The notes under the pieces were generated by a model, which did not search any database, was not told where the DNA came from, and was given only the letters and a program-made list of their open reading frames with translations. From Candidatus Micrarchaeum sp. (GTDB lineage Archaea; SpSt-1190; DYHY01): a stretch of DNA of 33,383 bases. Positions 1 through 8,730 of the stretch are shown here, piece by piece (within the stretch, counting starts at the first letter, position 1; each line of letters begins with the position of its first letter). The position numbers were made by a program, and so were the translations under genes. The DNA lies in contig DYHY01000003.1 of assembly GCA_020723935.1 (NCBI GenBank), positions 47,426 through 80,808 on the forward strand. The letters are read 5' to 3'.

Positions 1-356
1 CCCTTCTCGTAGAGCCGCTTGAGCTGCAAGACGACCTCAGAGTCGCGCAGCTTCTCCAAGTCCGTCGCCTTCTCCTGGGCGCTCTCCTTGTAGTTCTTCT
101 TCACGCGCTCCATGACCTCCTCGGGCTGCACCGCGATGTACTTGATGGGCTTCCCGAGCTTCATCACTACGAAGCCCTTCCTCTCGAGGCTCTCGAGGAC
201 GTCGTAGGCGCGCGAGCGCGGGACGTTGGTGATGGTGGATAGCTCCCCGGCGGTCGATATGCCGCGCGAGAGGAGGGCAATCCAGATCTTCACCTCGTAG
301 AGGTTCAGGTCAAAGTGCTGGCGGAGTTGGGTCAGAAACTTCTCTTCCATTATCAT
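1..356 (-). CDS. TrmB-family-like winged-helix transcriptional regulator (C-terminus off the window)
   Basis: Reverse strand reads MIMEEKFLTQLRQHFDLNLYEVKIWIALLSRGISTAGELSTITNVPRSRAYDVLESLERKGFVVMKLGKPIKYIAVQPEEV..., a TrmB-type wHTH pattern; open to window edge. Confidence 0.8.
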   Translation of the reverse strand, partial: MIMEEKFLTQLRQHFDLNLYEVKIWIALLSRGISTAGELSTITNVPRSRAYDVLESLERKGFVVMKLGKPIKYIAVQPEEVMERVKKNYKESAQEKATDLEKLRDSEVVLQLKRLYEK

Positions 357-452
357 CTGTATCTTTTCACTCCAAATTAGTTATGACTTGGGATGCACTC
401 CTTTAAATAAGTTTTTACCCCTCCTGCGAAACAGCAAAAGCCGGGAAGAGGC

Positions 453-1199
453 TCAGAAGAGGGAAGACAGTTTCTCCAGGTCGTCTTGGGTGAGCGCCCT
501 CACGCGTTTGCCCACAATCCCCTCAGAAATCCCGGCTTCCAGCGCCCGCGGAGCCCGTTTCCTCATCGCGCTCCTGACTGTTTTGCCGGGATGGACGAAG
601 AGGGCATCAATCGCTTTCTTTATTTTGGGCCAATTTTTCGGCGGTTTTTCGAATGGGACTATTTTCACTATCGCCGAATCTACCTTGGGTTTGGGGTTGT
701 AGGCGCCCGCGGGAATTGTGCGCAGGATTTTCGTTTCGGCGAGGAAGGAAACGGTCGCCCCAAGGCGCCCCCATTCCTTCGTGCCGGGCTTGGCGACGAG
801 CCGCTGCGCGAACTCCTTCTGGAAGGCGAGGAGCATCGGCCTCCCCCGCTCGAGCAGGCGGAACGTTATGGGCGAGGAGATGTTGTAAGGGAGGTTCGCG
901 ACGACCCGGTCGAATTGCGGGAGGTCGGCCTTCAGCGCGTCGCCGAACACGACCTTCACGTTTCCGGGAAGGCCCGCCAGCGCAGGCGAAAAGCCCCTGT
1001 CCTTCTCGATCGCGACCACGCTCCCCGCGCGCGCCGCAAGGAGCCTCGTCAGCCTCCCGTCGCCCGGGCCTATCTCAAGGACCGTCTCGCCCGGGAGGAT
1101 TCCTGCGGCGTCGGCTTCGAACTCCAGGATGCGCCCGTCGGCGAGGAAATTCTGGCCCAAGCGCTTCTTCGGGCGAAAGCCGGCGGGAAGAGGACTCAT
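453..1199 (-). CDS. ksgA: rRNA adenine N6,N6-dimethyltransferase (KsgA/Dim1)
   Basis: RPKKRLGQNFLADGRIL, VLEIGPGDGRLTRLL and VVANLPYNISSPITFRLL motifs; downstream of L21e-rpoF-DUF655 as in many archaea. Confidence 0.95.
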   Translation of the reverse strand: MSPLPAGFRPKKRLGQNFLADGRILEFEADAAGILPGETVLEIGPGDGRLTRLLAARAGSVVAIEKDRGFSPALAGLPGNVKVVFGDALKADLPQFDRVVANLPYNISSPITFRLLERGRPMLLAFQKEFAQRLVAKPGTKEWGRLGATVSFLAETKILRTIPAGAYNPKPKVDSAIVKIVPFEKPPKNWPKIKKAIDALFVHPGKTVRSAMRKRAPRALEAGISEGIVGKRVRALTQDDLEKLSSLF

Positions 1200-1789
1200 C
1201 TTCCCTTGCCGGGCCGCATCTTCCTGAGCATTGAGAAGAGCCGCCTTATCCGCGGGTCGCGCACGTTCTTCCCCACATGCTCCCAGAGGTCGTCCAGGGT
1301 CTCGCCCGGATGGCCCGCCATCTCGTAGTCGAGGGCCTGCAGCGCGAGTTCGAGCTTGTTGAGCTCGCGCGCGAGCCTCCCCTCGGGCGTGGACTTGTTG
1401 TTCTCCTCAAGCCACATCGCGGCGTACTCCTTCTGCGCGCCCTTGGGGAGCGTCGCGAGGACGCCCTTCAGCTCACCCAGGCCCTTCGCGACCTTCTGCT
1501 TCTCGGGTAGCTTCGTGAACTTGTCGGCGACGGTGTCCCCGTTCTCCACCTCGTTGAGGTCGTGGAGGAGCGCGAGCGAGACGATCCTGCCCACGTCGAC
1601 GCCGAATTTCCTGCCGTAGTAGAGCGCGAGGAGCGCGGTGCGGTACGAATGGGCCGCGACGGTCTCCGGGATCTCGACGCCGCGGAAGGTCCATCCACGC
1701 CTGCCGGTGCTCTTCATCCGCCCGGCCTTGAGGAAGAATTCCAGCTCGCCCTTCGCCTCCCTTTCCGAAAAGGGTTTCGCCGCAGCCAT
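1196..1789 (-). CDS. HD-domain phosphohydrolase (YfbR/HD_3-like)
   Basis: Start at MAAAKPFSEREAKGELEFF; H (AAHSYRTALLALYY) and HD (ALLHDLNEVENGD) motifs; ATGA overlap with ksgA start. Confidence 0.8.
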   Translation of the reverse strand: MAAAKPFSEREAKGELEFFLKAGRMKSTGRRGWTFRGVEIPETVAAHSYRTALLALYYGRKFGVDVGRIVSLALLHDLNEVENGDTVADKFTKLPEKQKVAKGLGELKGVLATLPKGAQKEYAAMWLEENNKSTPEGRLARELNKLELALQALDYEMAGHPGETLDDLWEHVGKNVRDPRIRRLFSMLRKMRPGKGR

Positions 1790-1860
1790 TGTGCCGGGAA
1801 AAGGCGGCAGGCCGTTAAAATCTTTACCAATATCTTTCCCGCCCCGCGGGCCCGGCGCAC

Positions 1861-2427
1861 CTACCAGCGCTCGCGCAGCTTCGACACCGGCGGCTGGACG
1901 AAGAGGTAGTACTTGTCTGAATCCTGCAGCTCCACGAGGATCCTCCTCACGACCGTCTTCTTGGGATCTGGGAGGAGCTTGATCCTCGTCTGCAGGTCGG
2001 CGTAGCTCTCGAAGGGCTTCTCCTTGCGCCTGTCCAGGATCTCCCACATGTGCTTCTTCCCTATCCCGGGGAGGAGCTCGAGGCTGTGCTGGCGCGTGGT
2101 GAGGGGATACGCCTTGTTGAAGAAATCGACGAACCTCTTCTCGTTCTTCTGGATGATGTCCCCGACGGTGTTCTCCAGCTCGTTCCTCGCGGTGTTCGTG
2201 AGGCGCGCGTAGTCAATCCTGCCGATGATGCGCCTGATCTTCGCGCGGTCGTCGTTCTGGACGACGTCGCGAAGGCTGGGCTTCCACTCCGGCGTCGGGA
2301 TGAGCTCCAGGAGGACGAGGTACTCCTCGCTGATCACCTGCGCCATCGGGTCCTTGAGGTGCAGGGGCCTCGGGTCGGCCGGGTGGCCGTTGGAGAGGAA
2401 ATCGAGCACTACGAACTTCTCGGGCAT
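1861..2427 (-). CDS. DUF655 family protein (predicted RNA-binding, helix-hairpin-helix)
   Basis: MPEKFVVLDFLSNGHP...LELLPGIGKKHMWEILDRRKEKPFESYADLQTRI; position between rpoF and ksgA is typical of archaea. Confidence 0.85.
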   Translation of the reverse strand: MPEKFVVLDFLSNGHPADPRPLHLKDPMAQVISEEYLVLLELIPTPEWKPSLRDVVQNDDRAKIRRIIGRIDYARLTNTARNELENTVGDIIQKNEKRFVDFFNKAYPLTTRQHSLELLPGIGKKHMWEILDRRKEKPFESYADLQTRIKLLPDPKKTVVRRILVELQDSDKYYLFVQPPVSKLRERW

Positions 2428-2457
2428 TGTGGTCCTTTCGGGAAACCTCCTTATCGC

Positions 2458-2928
2458 TTAATTACTTTTCCTTCGATTCTTGGGTTCCTTCAGTTCCTTG
2501 GGCTGGGCAACCTGGGAGCGGTACTTCCCCAGGATTTTGAGGACCTGCTCGATCTGCTCGTTGTTGAGGGTGATACTCTCCTTGGAGAAGATGGCCTTGA
2601 GCGCTGTCTTGTCCTCGGGCATGATGTCTGCGATCTTGACCGCGTGGCGCGCCTTGAAGCGCGGGATCTCTAGTTTCATGAGCTCCTCGCCGACCTCCTC
2701 AGAAGTCTTCTGGTCGAGGCGCGAGAATTTCCTTGCGTATTCGAGCGCGAGCTTCTGCTCGTAGTGCAGCTCTCCTTCCTTCTCCCTCTTCTGGAGCGTG
2801 TTCTTGACGAACGCGAGCGAAACGGGCCTCGCCTCCCCTATGACCCGCGAGGACGGCAGCCTCTGCTGGGGCTGCGCCTCCTCCTCAGTCTCCTTCTCGC
2901 CCCTGCCCTTCGCGCTTTCCCTCGCCAT
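2458..2928 (-). CDS. rpoF: DNA-directed RNA polymerase subunit F (Rpb4 homologue)
   Basis: RPVSLAFVKNTLQKREKEGELHYEQKLALEYARKFSRLD... and operon position after L21e; has a ~30 aa charged N-terminal extension. Confidence 0.85.
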   Translation of the reverse strand: MARESAKGRGEKETEEEAQPQQRLPSSRVIGEARPVSLAFVKNTLQKREKEGELHYEQKLALEYARKFSRLDQKTSEEVGEELMKLEIPRFKARHAVKIADIMPEDKTALKAIFSKESITLNNEQIEQVLKILGKYRSQVAQPKELKEPKNRRKSN

Positions 2929-2940
2929 CTCGGCCGCGGA

Positions 2941-3249
2941 TTACTCCGAGCTCCCCCCCAGCTCCCTGAGGTGCGCGGGCGTGGTGACGATGTGCTTGGT
3001 CTTCTTCCCTGCCTTGAACTCGACGAGATAGCCGTTCCTCCCGCGCCTCTCGGTCACCCTTCCGGTGAGGCCGTGGAAGAGCGCGGGCGGCAGGCCCTTG
3101 TGGAACGAGGAGTCAACTTTGATCGCGACGAGCGTCCCGACGGGGAAAACCTTCACCGCCTTGGAGACGCTGATCGCCCCCTTGAAGCGCGGTCCTTTGG
3201 AAAGCTTGTGGCGCGTCTTGCTTCTCGGTCCTCTGGGTCTCCTTACCAT
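2941..3249 (-). CDS. rpl21e: 50S ribosomal protein L21e
   Basis: MVRRPRGPRSKTRHKLSKGPRFKGAISVSKAVKVFPVGTLVAIKVDSSFHKGLPPALFHGLTGRVTERRGRNGYLVEF, characteristic L21e. Confidence 0.95.
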   Translation of the reverse strand: MVRRPRGPRSKTRHKLSKGPRFKGAISVSKAVKVFPVGTLVAIKVDSSFHKGLPPALFHGLTGRVTERRGRNGYLVEFKAGKKTKHIVTTPAHLRELGGSSE

Positions 3250-3285
3250 CCTGTCAATATCACGGGCAGGGGCCCCGGTTTTTCG

Positions 3286-3296
3286 TTTATATATGT
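3286..3296 (-). promoter_or_regulatory. TATA box of the L21e operon
   Basis: Minus-strand ACATATATAAA 37 bp upstream of the L21e start; matches the S19e promoter motif. Confidence 0.6.
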
Positions 3297-3380
3297 AACG
3301 GGCTCCCTCCGCAGAGGGCCTGCGCGGCCCCCTCGGAGGGCCTCCGCAACCGCGGCTCCGGCGGCCCTTTCACAGGGCTC

Positions 3381-3944
3381 CTAGAACCTGAAAAAGAAGG
3401 TCCTCTCTATATGCCGTGACGCGCCGGCAAGCTCCACGATCCTCGCTGTTACGGTCCTCCCTGCGCCCGCTTCTAGGAGGATCATCGACGGGTTGCAGGC
3501 GTATTCGGGCTCGCCGGGAAGGCGCACGCCCGTCGCGCTCCCCGGATTGATGAGGAGGGCGCCCGCCCCCTTGCTCGCGGAGACGGAATGGGAGTGGCCG
3601 CTCACGAGGACGTCGGCTTCGAAGAACCTCGCGAGGTTCTCGAGCTCCGAGACGTTCCCGGCCGGCCTCACCTGGTTCCCGTGGATGAGGGCGAACTTCA
3701 CGCCCCCGATCCTGAAGATCGCCTGCTCGGGGAGCTCGAGGAAATCGCGCTCGCCCAGAACCGCGTCCGTGTGGGCGATCGCCTCCATCTCCCTGAGGAC
3801 GGAGAGGGACGTGAGGTCCCCTGTCAGCAGTATCCTTTCCGGCGAGAAGTCGCGCAGGGCCCGCATGAGCTTCAGGGGCACCGCCTTCGCGCGCCCGGGT
3901 ATGTGGGTGTCGCCTATGGCCGCGATCCTCGCCGTCTCGGGCAT
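3381..3944 (-). CDS. YfcE/MJ0936-type metallophosphoesterase
   Basis: MPETARIAAIGDTHIPGRAKAVP..., LLTGDLTS, VLGERDF, LIHGNQV, LVSGHSHS, LINPGSAT motifs. Confidence 0.9.
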   Translation of the reverse strand: MPETARIAAIGDTHIPGRAKAVPLKLMRALRDFSPERILLTGDLTSLSVLREMEAIAHTDAVLGERDFLELPEQAIFRIGGVKFALIHGNQVRPAGNVSELENLARFFEADVLVSGHSHSVSASKGAGALLINPGSATGVRLPGEPEYACNPSMILLEAGAGRTVTARIVELAGASRHIERTFFFRF

Positions 3945-3951
3945 GGGGCGC

Positions 3952-5277
3952 CTACAAGCCCCCCACCGGGATCTTGCCGCCGACGCCCGAGAGGCGCTTG
4001 GCAAGGTCGCGCGGGACGCGGCCCTTCTTCACGAAGCGCATCATCTTCTCGGCCTGCTTGTAGTGCTGGAGGAGCTCGCGCACCTCGGACTCCTTCGCCC
4101 CGGAGCCGCGGGCGATGCGCGCCATGCGCGACGGGCTTATGATCTCGGGGTTGAGGCGCTCCTTCCTCGTCATCGAGTCCAGGATGTGCTTGTAGCGCGT
4201 GAGCTTCTCCTCGCTCTTCACTATCATCTCGTCGGGCACGCTTCCGGCGCCGAGCATCTGCAGGACGTTCTTGAGGGGCCCCATGCTGCGCGCGGCCTCC
4301 AGCTGCTTGTAGAACGTGTTGAGGTTGAATGAGCTTATGATGTCCTCGGGGTTGATCGACTGCTCCTTGGCTATCTCGTCGGCCTTCCTCAGGAGCGCCG
4401 AGATGTCCCCCCACCCCAGGAGCCGGGAGACGAAGCCCTTGGGCTCGAAGAGGTCCAGGTCCCCCATCTTCTCACCGAGGCCGACGAAGATCACCGGGAC
4501 GCCGGCGGCCGCGCAGCTAGTTATCGCGCCGCCGCCCTTGGCGGTGCCCTCCATCTTGGTCACGATGACGCCCGAGAGGCCCACGCGCGCGAACTGCTCG
4601 GCCTGCTTGCCCGCCGCCTGCCCGATGTCGGCGCCTATCACGAGGAAGCTGTCGGTCGGCTTGAAGAGGGACTTGACGGTGAGGAGCTCCTTGAGCATAT
4701 CCTCGTCCAGGGCGTTCCTTCCGGCGGTGTCTACTATTATCGCGTCGTGCCTCGGGAACTTCTCGAGGGCTTCGGCGACGATACCTTTGATGTCCTTGCC
4801 CTCGCTGTGGTAGTCGACGCCCGTCTGCGCTGCTAGCTGCCTGAGCTGCTCCTGCGCCGCGGGCCGGTAGATGTCGGCTCCGACGAGGGCGACCCTCATC
4901 CCGCGCTTCTTCAGCCAGAGCGCTAGCTTCCCCGTTGTCGTCGTCTTCCCCGCGGCGAAGAGGCCGCACAGCATTATCCTTATCGGGCGCTTCGCGGTGT
5001 CGAAGGGCGCGCCCTTGCCCACGATCCCCACGAGCTCCTCGTAGATGACCCGCAGGACGTGGTCGCGAAGGGAGAGGCCTATGAGCTGCTTCTCCTCAAG
5101 GGCCTTCTTCCTGATCCTCTCGGAAAGCGAGAAGACGAGGTCCACCCCGACGTCGCCGGCGATGAGGGCACGCTGCATCTCCCGGACGAACTCCTCGACG
5201 GCGGCCCTGTCCACGACGTCCTTCCCCGCGAGCTTCTTCATCGCGTTCTGCAGCTTCTCTGCAAGGCCTTCGAGCAT
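3952..5277 (-). CDS. srp54: Signal recognition particle protein SRP54 (Ffh)
   Basis: NG GTPase domain (GLFAAGKTTTTGKLA, DTAGRNALDEDM, TKMEGTAKGGGA) plus M domain (PDEMIVKSEEKLTRYKHILDSMTRKERLNPEII, RMARIARGSG). Confidence 0.97.
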   Translation of the reverse strand: MLEGLAEKLQNAMKKLAGKDVVDRAAVEEFVREMQRALIAGDVGVDLVFSLSERIRKKALEEKQLIGLSLRDHVLRVIYEELVGIVGKGAPFDTAKRPIRIMLCGLFAAGKTTTTGKLALWLKKRGMRVALVGADIYRPAAQEQLRQLAAQTGVDYHSEGKDIKGIVAEALEKFPRHDAIIVDTAGRNALDEDMLKELLTVKSLFKPTDSFLVIGADIGQAAGKQAEQFARVGLSGVIVTKMEGTAKGGGAITSCAAAGVPVIFVGLGEKMGDLDLFEPKGFVSRLLGWGDISALLRKADEIAKEQSINPEDIISSFNLNTFYKQLEAARSMGPLKNVLQMLGAGSVPDEMIVKSEEKLTRYKHILDSMTRKERLNPEIISPSRMARIARGSGAKESEVRELLQHYKQAEKMMRFVKKGRVPRDLAKRLSGVGGKIPVGGL

Positions 5278-5355
5278 AGCGGAGGAGGAGCCCGGATGCC
5301 GGTTTTTAAGGGTTGGGCGGGCAGGCCCGAAGGAGGGCGCTAGCGGCCGCGCGGA

Positions 5356-7170
5356 TCAGCCGAGGAGCATCTCGACGTATTCCCTCGCGTCGAACTTCTT
5401 GAGGTCAGCGTATCCCTGCCCCATCCCCAGGAACAGGATGGGCTTCCCTATGGTGTGGGCGACCGATATGACCGCGCCGCCCTTCTCGTCGACGTCCACC
5501 TTGCTCATTATCACGCCGTCGACCGCCGCGTCGAAGTTCTTGGCCTGCAGGACCGTGTCGCTCCCGGAGAGGGAGTCGATGACGAGGACCTTCATGTCCG
5601 GGCGGTTCACCCGCACTATCTTCTTGAGCTCCTCCATGAGGTTTGAGTTCGTGTGCTGCCTCCCCGCGGTGTCCGCGAGGACGACGTCTATGCCATTCGC
5701 CTGCGCGTACTTGGCGGCGTCGAAGACGACCGCCGCGGCGTCGGCGCCGTACTGCTGCTTGATCACCTTGACGCCCAGCTTATCACCGTGGAACTCCGCC
5801 TGCTCCATTGCGGCGGCCCGGAAGGTGTCCCCCGCCGCTATCACGCAGGAGAGCCCCCGCTCCTTGAGGAGGCTTGCGACCTTGGCTATCGTGGTCGTCT
5901 TCCCGGTGCCGTTGAACCCGAGGAACAGGACGAGGAACGGCTTCTTGGAAGAGACCCGCTCAAGGAAGCCCTCGGAGGAGGTGTCTATTATCCGCAGTAT
6001 CGAGCGCCTGAGGCTCCCGACTATCAGGCCCTTCACGTCGTCGGTCCTCTTCACCTTGCTCCCGACGAGGTCCTTCCTGATGCTCTCGCATATCTTCTCG
6101 GCGACCTCGGATGCGACGTTGGCCTGTATGAGCCGGATCTGGAAGTTCCAGAGGATGTCGGTGACGTCCTCCTCGCGCACGGTCTTCTCCTGGACCGCCT
6201 TGACGACTGTCTTGGCGGCTTCCCTCATCCCGCCGAAGAGCTTGCCGAAGAACCCCGTCGCCGCCTTGGGCCCTTCCACGGCTTCCACTTCCGCGACGGG
6301 AATTCTGGGCACGGCGGCCGGCTTCTTCTCGACGGGCGGGACCGTCCGCACGGAGGGGGGCTGCGCCTTCTTCGCCGCCTCGGGTTTCTCAGCCGCCGGA
6401 AGCTCAACCTCTCGCTTCTTTTGGGCCGACGGCGCGGGAGCCGTTTCCTTCTTCGCGCGGGCGCTCTGGGGATGGGCGTGCTGAGCGGGCGGCGCCAGGG
6501 CCGGCGCAAGCATCTCTGCTTCCGGCGCCTCGGCGGGCTCTATGACCGCCGGCGCGATTTCGGCGGATTCGATGTTCTGAAGGGACATCTCCCCGGAAAT
6601 CTCGGGCGGAAGGACCGGTTCGCCCTTCTCCTGCGCTTGCTCGGCCGTAGCGAGCGCTTCCTCGGCTAGCTCCCCTGTCCGGAACGTCGCGTCCCCGGAG
6701 CGCGGCTCGGCAGGCAGCGCGACGGGCTCCACCGAAAGCTGCGGGATGTCTGCCGCAGCAGGCGCACCCTCTTCCGCCTCCTCCGGCAGGACGGCCGGGA
6801 CGGGTTCCTCGGAGAACGCGTCCTGGGCCCTTTCCGGGATTTCTGCTTCCGGCGGCTCGGCTGTAGCTGGCTGTGCAATCCCGGGAGCTTCCTCGGGCGC
6901 CCTCAGCAAGGGATTGCCCAGCGGAGCCTCGGGGACCCCGGCAGCCTCAGAAGCTTCGGCCTGCGGGACGCCTTCATCCCGCGCCGCCCCCTCCGCCGCG
7001 GGCGACGAGGAGGGCCCTGCAATCTCGGAGATTTCCTGCCGCTCGGTCCCTTTCTCAAATCCCCACGCTTCTTGCTTCTCGGATTCTTGCTGCTCGGCGG
7101 GCTTGGCTTCCAGCTTCTTCTTGACGCCGTCTATCAGGCTTCCTACCGCCTTCTTGAGAAAGCCGAACAA
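5356..7170 (-). CDS. ftsY: SRP receptor FtsY with a very long acidic N-terminal region
   Basis: C-terminal NG domain GFNGTGKTTTIAKVA, DTFRAAAMEQ, DTAGRQHTNSNLMEEL, SKVDVDEKGGAVISVAHTIGKPILFLGMGQGYADLKKFD; N-terminus is low complexity. Confidence 0.95.
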   Translation of the reverse strand: MFGFLKKAVGSLIDGVKKKLEAKPAEQQESEKQEAWGFEKGTERQEISEIAGPSSSPAAEGAARDEGVPQAEASEAAGVPEAPLGNPLLRAPEEAPGIAQPATAEPPEAEIPERAQDAFSEEPVPAVLPEEAEEGAPAAADIPQLSVEPVALPAEPRSGDATFRTGELAEEALATAEQAQEKGEPVLPPEISGEMSLQNIESAEIAPAVIEPAEAPEAEMLAPALAPPAQHAHPQSARAKKETAPAPSAQKKREVELPAAEKPEAAKKAQPPSVRTVPPVEKKPAAVPRIPVAEVEAVEGPKAATGFFGKLFGGMREAAKTVVKAVQEKTVREEDVTDILWNFQIRLIQANVASEVAEKICESIRKDLVGSKVKRTDDVKGLIVGSLRRSILRIIDTSSEGFLERVSSKKPFLVLFLGFNGTGKTTTIAKVASLLKERGLSCVIAAGDTFRAAAMEQAEFHGDKLGVKVIKQQYGADAAAVVFDAAKYAQANGIDVVLADTAGRQHTNSNLMEELKKIVRVNRPDMKVLVIDSLSGSDTVLQAKNFDAAVDGVIMSKVDVDEKGGAVISVAHTIGKPILFLGMGQGYADLKKFDAREYVEMLLG

Positions 7171-7179
7171 GGGGACGCC

Positions 7180-7635
7180 TCACACCTTGCCTTCCGCGGA
7201 GATGCGGCTCTCTAGCTCGGGGACAAGTGTCCTCAGAGTGTCGTTTATCTGGGAAATGGTCTGCGTGAGGCTCGCGTGCGCCTCCTCGACCTTAATTATC
7301 TGCTCGTCCAAGATCTTGACGCATTCGGAGAAGTCCTTCTCGACCACGGTCTCCGCGCCCAGGCCCATGAAGGCGCGCTTGGTGTCCGTAACGGCGGCCT
7401 TGACATAGACTCCCGAGCCCAGGGGGACGAGCGTCTCGCTGCCCGGCTTCAGCCTCCCCATCTCCAGGAGCGCCTCCTTGGTCGTGCTCATCTCGATGAG
7501 CGTCTTCATGACGAGCTCCAGCTGCTGGGTCGCGGCCTCCGCCTGGCCTTTCAGGTGCTCCATTTGCATGAGCTTCTCCCGCAGCTCCGCCCGCCCGTCC
7601 GCGGCGCCCGTCATGCTCTGGAATCCGTCAGCCAT
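7180..7635 (-). CDS. pfdA: Prefoldin subunit alpha
   Basis: Coiled coil - VPLGSGVYVKAAVTDTKRAFMGLGAETVVEKDFSEC - coiled coil; archaeal prefoldin alpha architecture and position. Confidence 0.9.
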   Translation of the reverse strand: MADGFQSMTGAADGRAELREKLMQMEHLKGQAEAATQQLELVMKTLIEMSTTKEALLEMGRLKPGSETLVPLGSGVYVKAAVTDTKRAFMGLGAETVVEKDFSECVKILDEQIIKVEEAHASLTQTISQINDTLRTLVPELESRISAEGKV

Positions 7636-7644
7636 CTTTCTTCC

Positions 7645-8292
7645 TCACCCCAGCGCCTCCTCGAAGCGCGTTATCTCGATCGGGGTCGTCAGCGTCCCGA
7701 CGCCGCCGCCCCTGGTGTTTGCCACCGCGCAGGCGCCGACGTGGCCGCTCCCCCTGTTGAGGCTCCCGATGTCCACCTTCACCTTGAGGGCGCCCCTTAT
7801 CCTCTCTATCTCGGCCTCCGTCGCCTGGGGATGTACGAGCGCGCCGGAATTGGTTGCTATCCCACAGCTCCCGACGATGTCCATGCCCCCGATCGTGGAG
7901 CGCACGACCTCCGGGACGCCGAGGCCCTCGCGTATCTCCTCCTCCGCCTTCCTCGAGAACTGGGCGGATATGACCGCCCCGTTGTCGTTGGCAAGTATGA
8001 GGTTCCCCAGGGCCGTGAGCTTGTCTGAGACGCGCACGACGTTCTCCACGCCCTTGGGCGCCTCCGAGATGCCGGGGATCAGCATCCCGCGGGAGTTGGC
8101 GGCGCAAAACATCCCTATCAGGGGCGAGCCGTGGACGCTTATCATGTGCGCCGGGACGCCCAGTATCTCCGGGAAGCGCTCAACCGCGTGCGTCTTGTGG
8201 AAGCCCGCGGGGAGGAAGACGGCCTTCTCGGTCGCGACGATGTACAGGCCGAGGAACGGCGTGCCGAAAACCTCTTCCCTCGATACCCTCAT
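7645..8292 (-). CDS. eif6: Translation initiation factor aIF6
   Basis: GSPLIGMFCAANSRGMLIP, LGNLILANDNGAVIS, IGGMDIVGSCGIATNSGALVHPQATEAEIERI, GSGHVGACAVANTRGGGVG. Confidence 0.95.
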   Translation of the reverse strand: MRVSREEVFGTPFLGLYIVATEKAVFLPAGFHKTHAVERFPEILGVPAHMISVHGSPLIGMFCAANSRGMLIPGISEAPKGVENVVRVSDKLTALGNLILANDNGAVISAQFSRKAEEEIREGLGVPEVVRSTIGGMDIVGSCGIATNSGALVHPQATEAEIERIRGALKVKVDIGSLNRGSGHVGACAVANTRGGGVGTLTTPIEITRFEEALG

Positions 8293-8305
8293 GGCGCCTC
8301 TAAGG

Positions 8306-8701
8306 CTACGCCTTCTCCTTCGTCTCTTCCTTCTTCGCGGCGGCCCCCTTCTTCTCGGGAGCCTCGTCCTTGGGCTTCTCCTTTTCCTTCTCCTTCTCCT
8401 TGGAGGGGAAGGGCGTGCCCGCTAGCTCCGCGAAGAAGAGGCCGCTCTCCGCGTCCGCCTTCGCGTGGATAGTTATTTTCTTGGGGATGCTCTTGCCGCC
8501 GTGGCCCCAGATCTCCTCGTTGATGCTCGCGCCGATGCGGATGCTCTTCTCGTCCGCCTTGGCGTGGCGCACTAGGAAGTCGCGGACCACCGTGACCGCC
8601 CTGTCCCCCCTCGCCATCTGCGGCGCGCGCATCGCGTCGGAGAGGGGCACCGTGAATAGAAGCTCCTGCCGCTTTGCCGTCTGGGATTGTCCTTCTGCCA
8701 T
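8306..8701 (-). CDS. rpl31e: 50S ribosomal protein L31e with Lys/Glu-rich C-terminal tail
   Basis: FTVPLSDAMRAPQMARGDRAVTVVRDFLVRHAKADEKSIRIGASINEEIWGHGGKSIPKKITIHA is L31e; then KEKEKEKEKPKDEAPEKKGAAAKKEETKEKA. Confidence 0.9.
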   Translation of the reverse strand: MAEGQSQTAKRQELLFTVPLSDAMRAPQMARGDRAVTVVRDFLVRHAKADEKSIRIGASINEEIWGHGGKSIPKKITIHAKADAESGLFFAELAGTPFPSKEKEKEKEKPKDEAPEKKGAAAKKEETKEKA

Positions 8702-8730
8702 TTCTCGTCAACTCAACGCCCGATCATCAC

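Noticed and set aside
5045-6484. 479-aa plus-strand ORF opposite srp54/ftsY
   Set aside because: Shadow ORF antisense to strongly recognisable SRP54 and FtsY; low-complexity Ser/Arg-rich product typical of GC-rich antisense frames.
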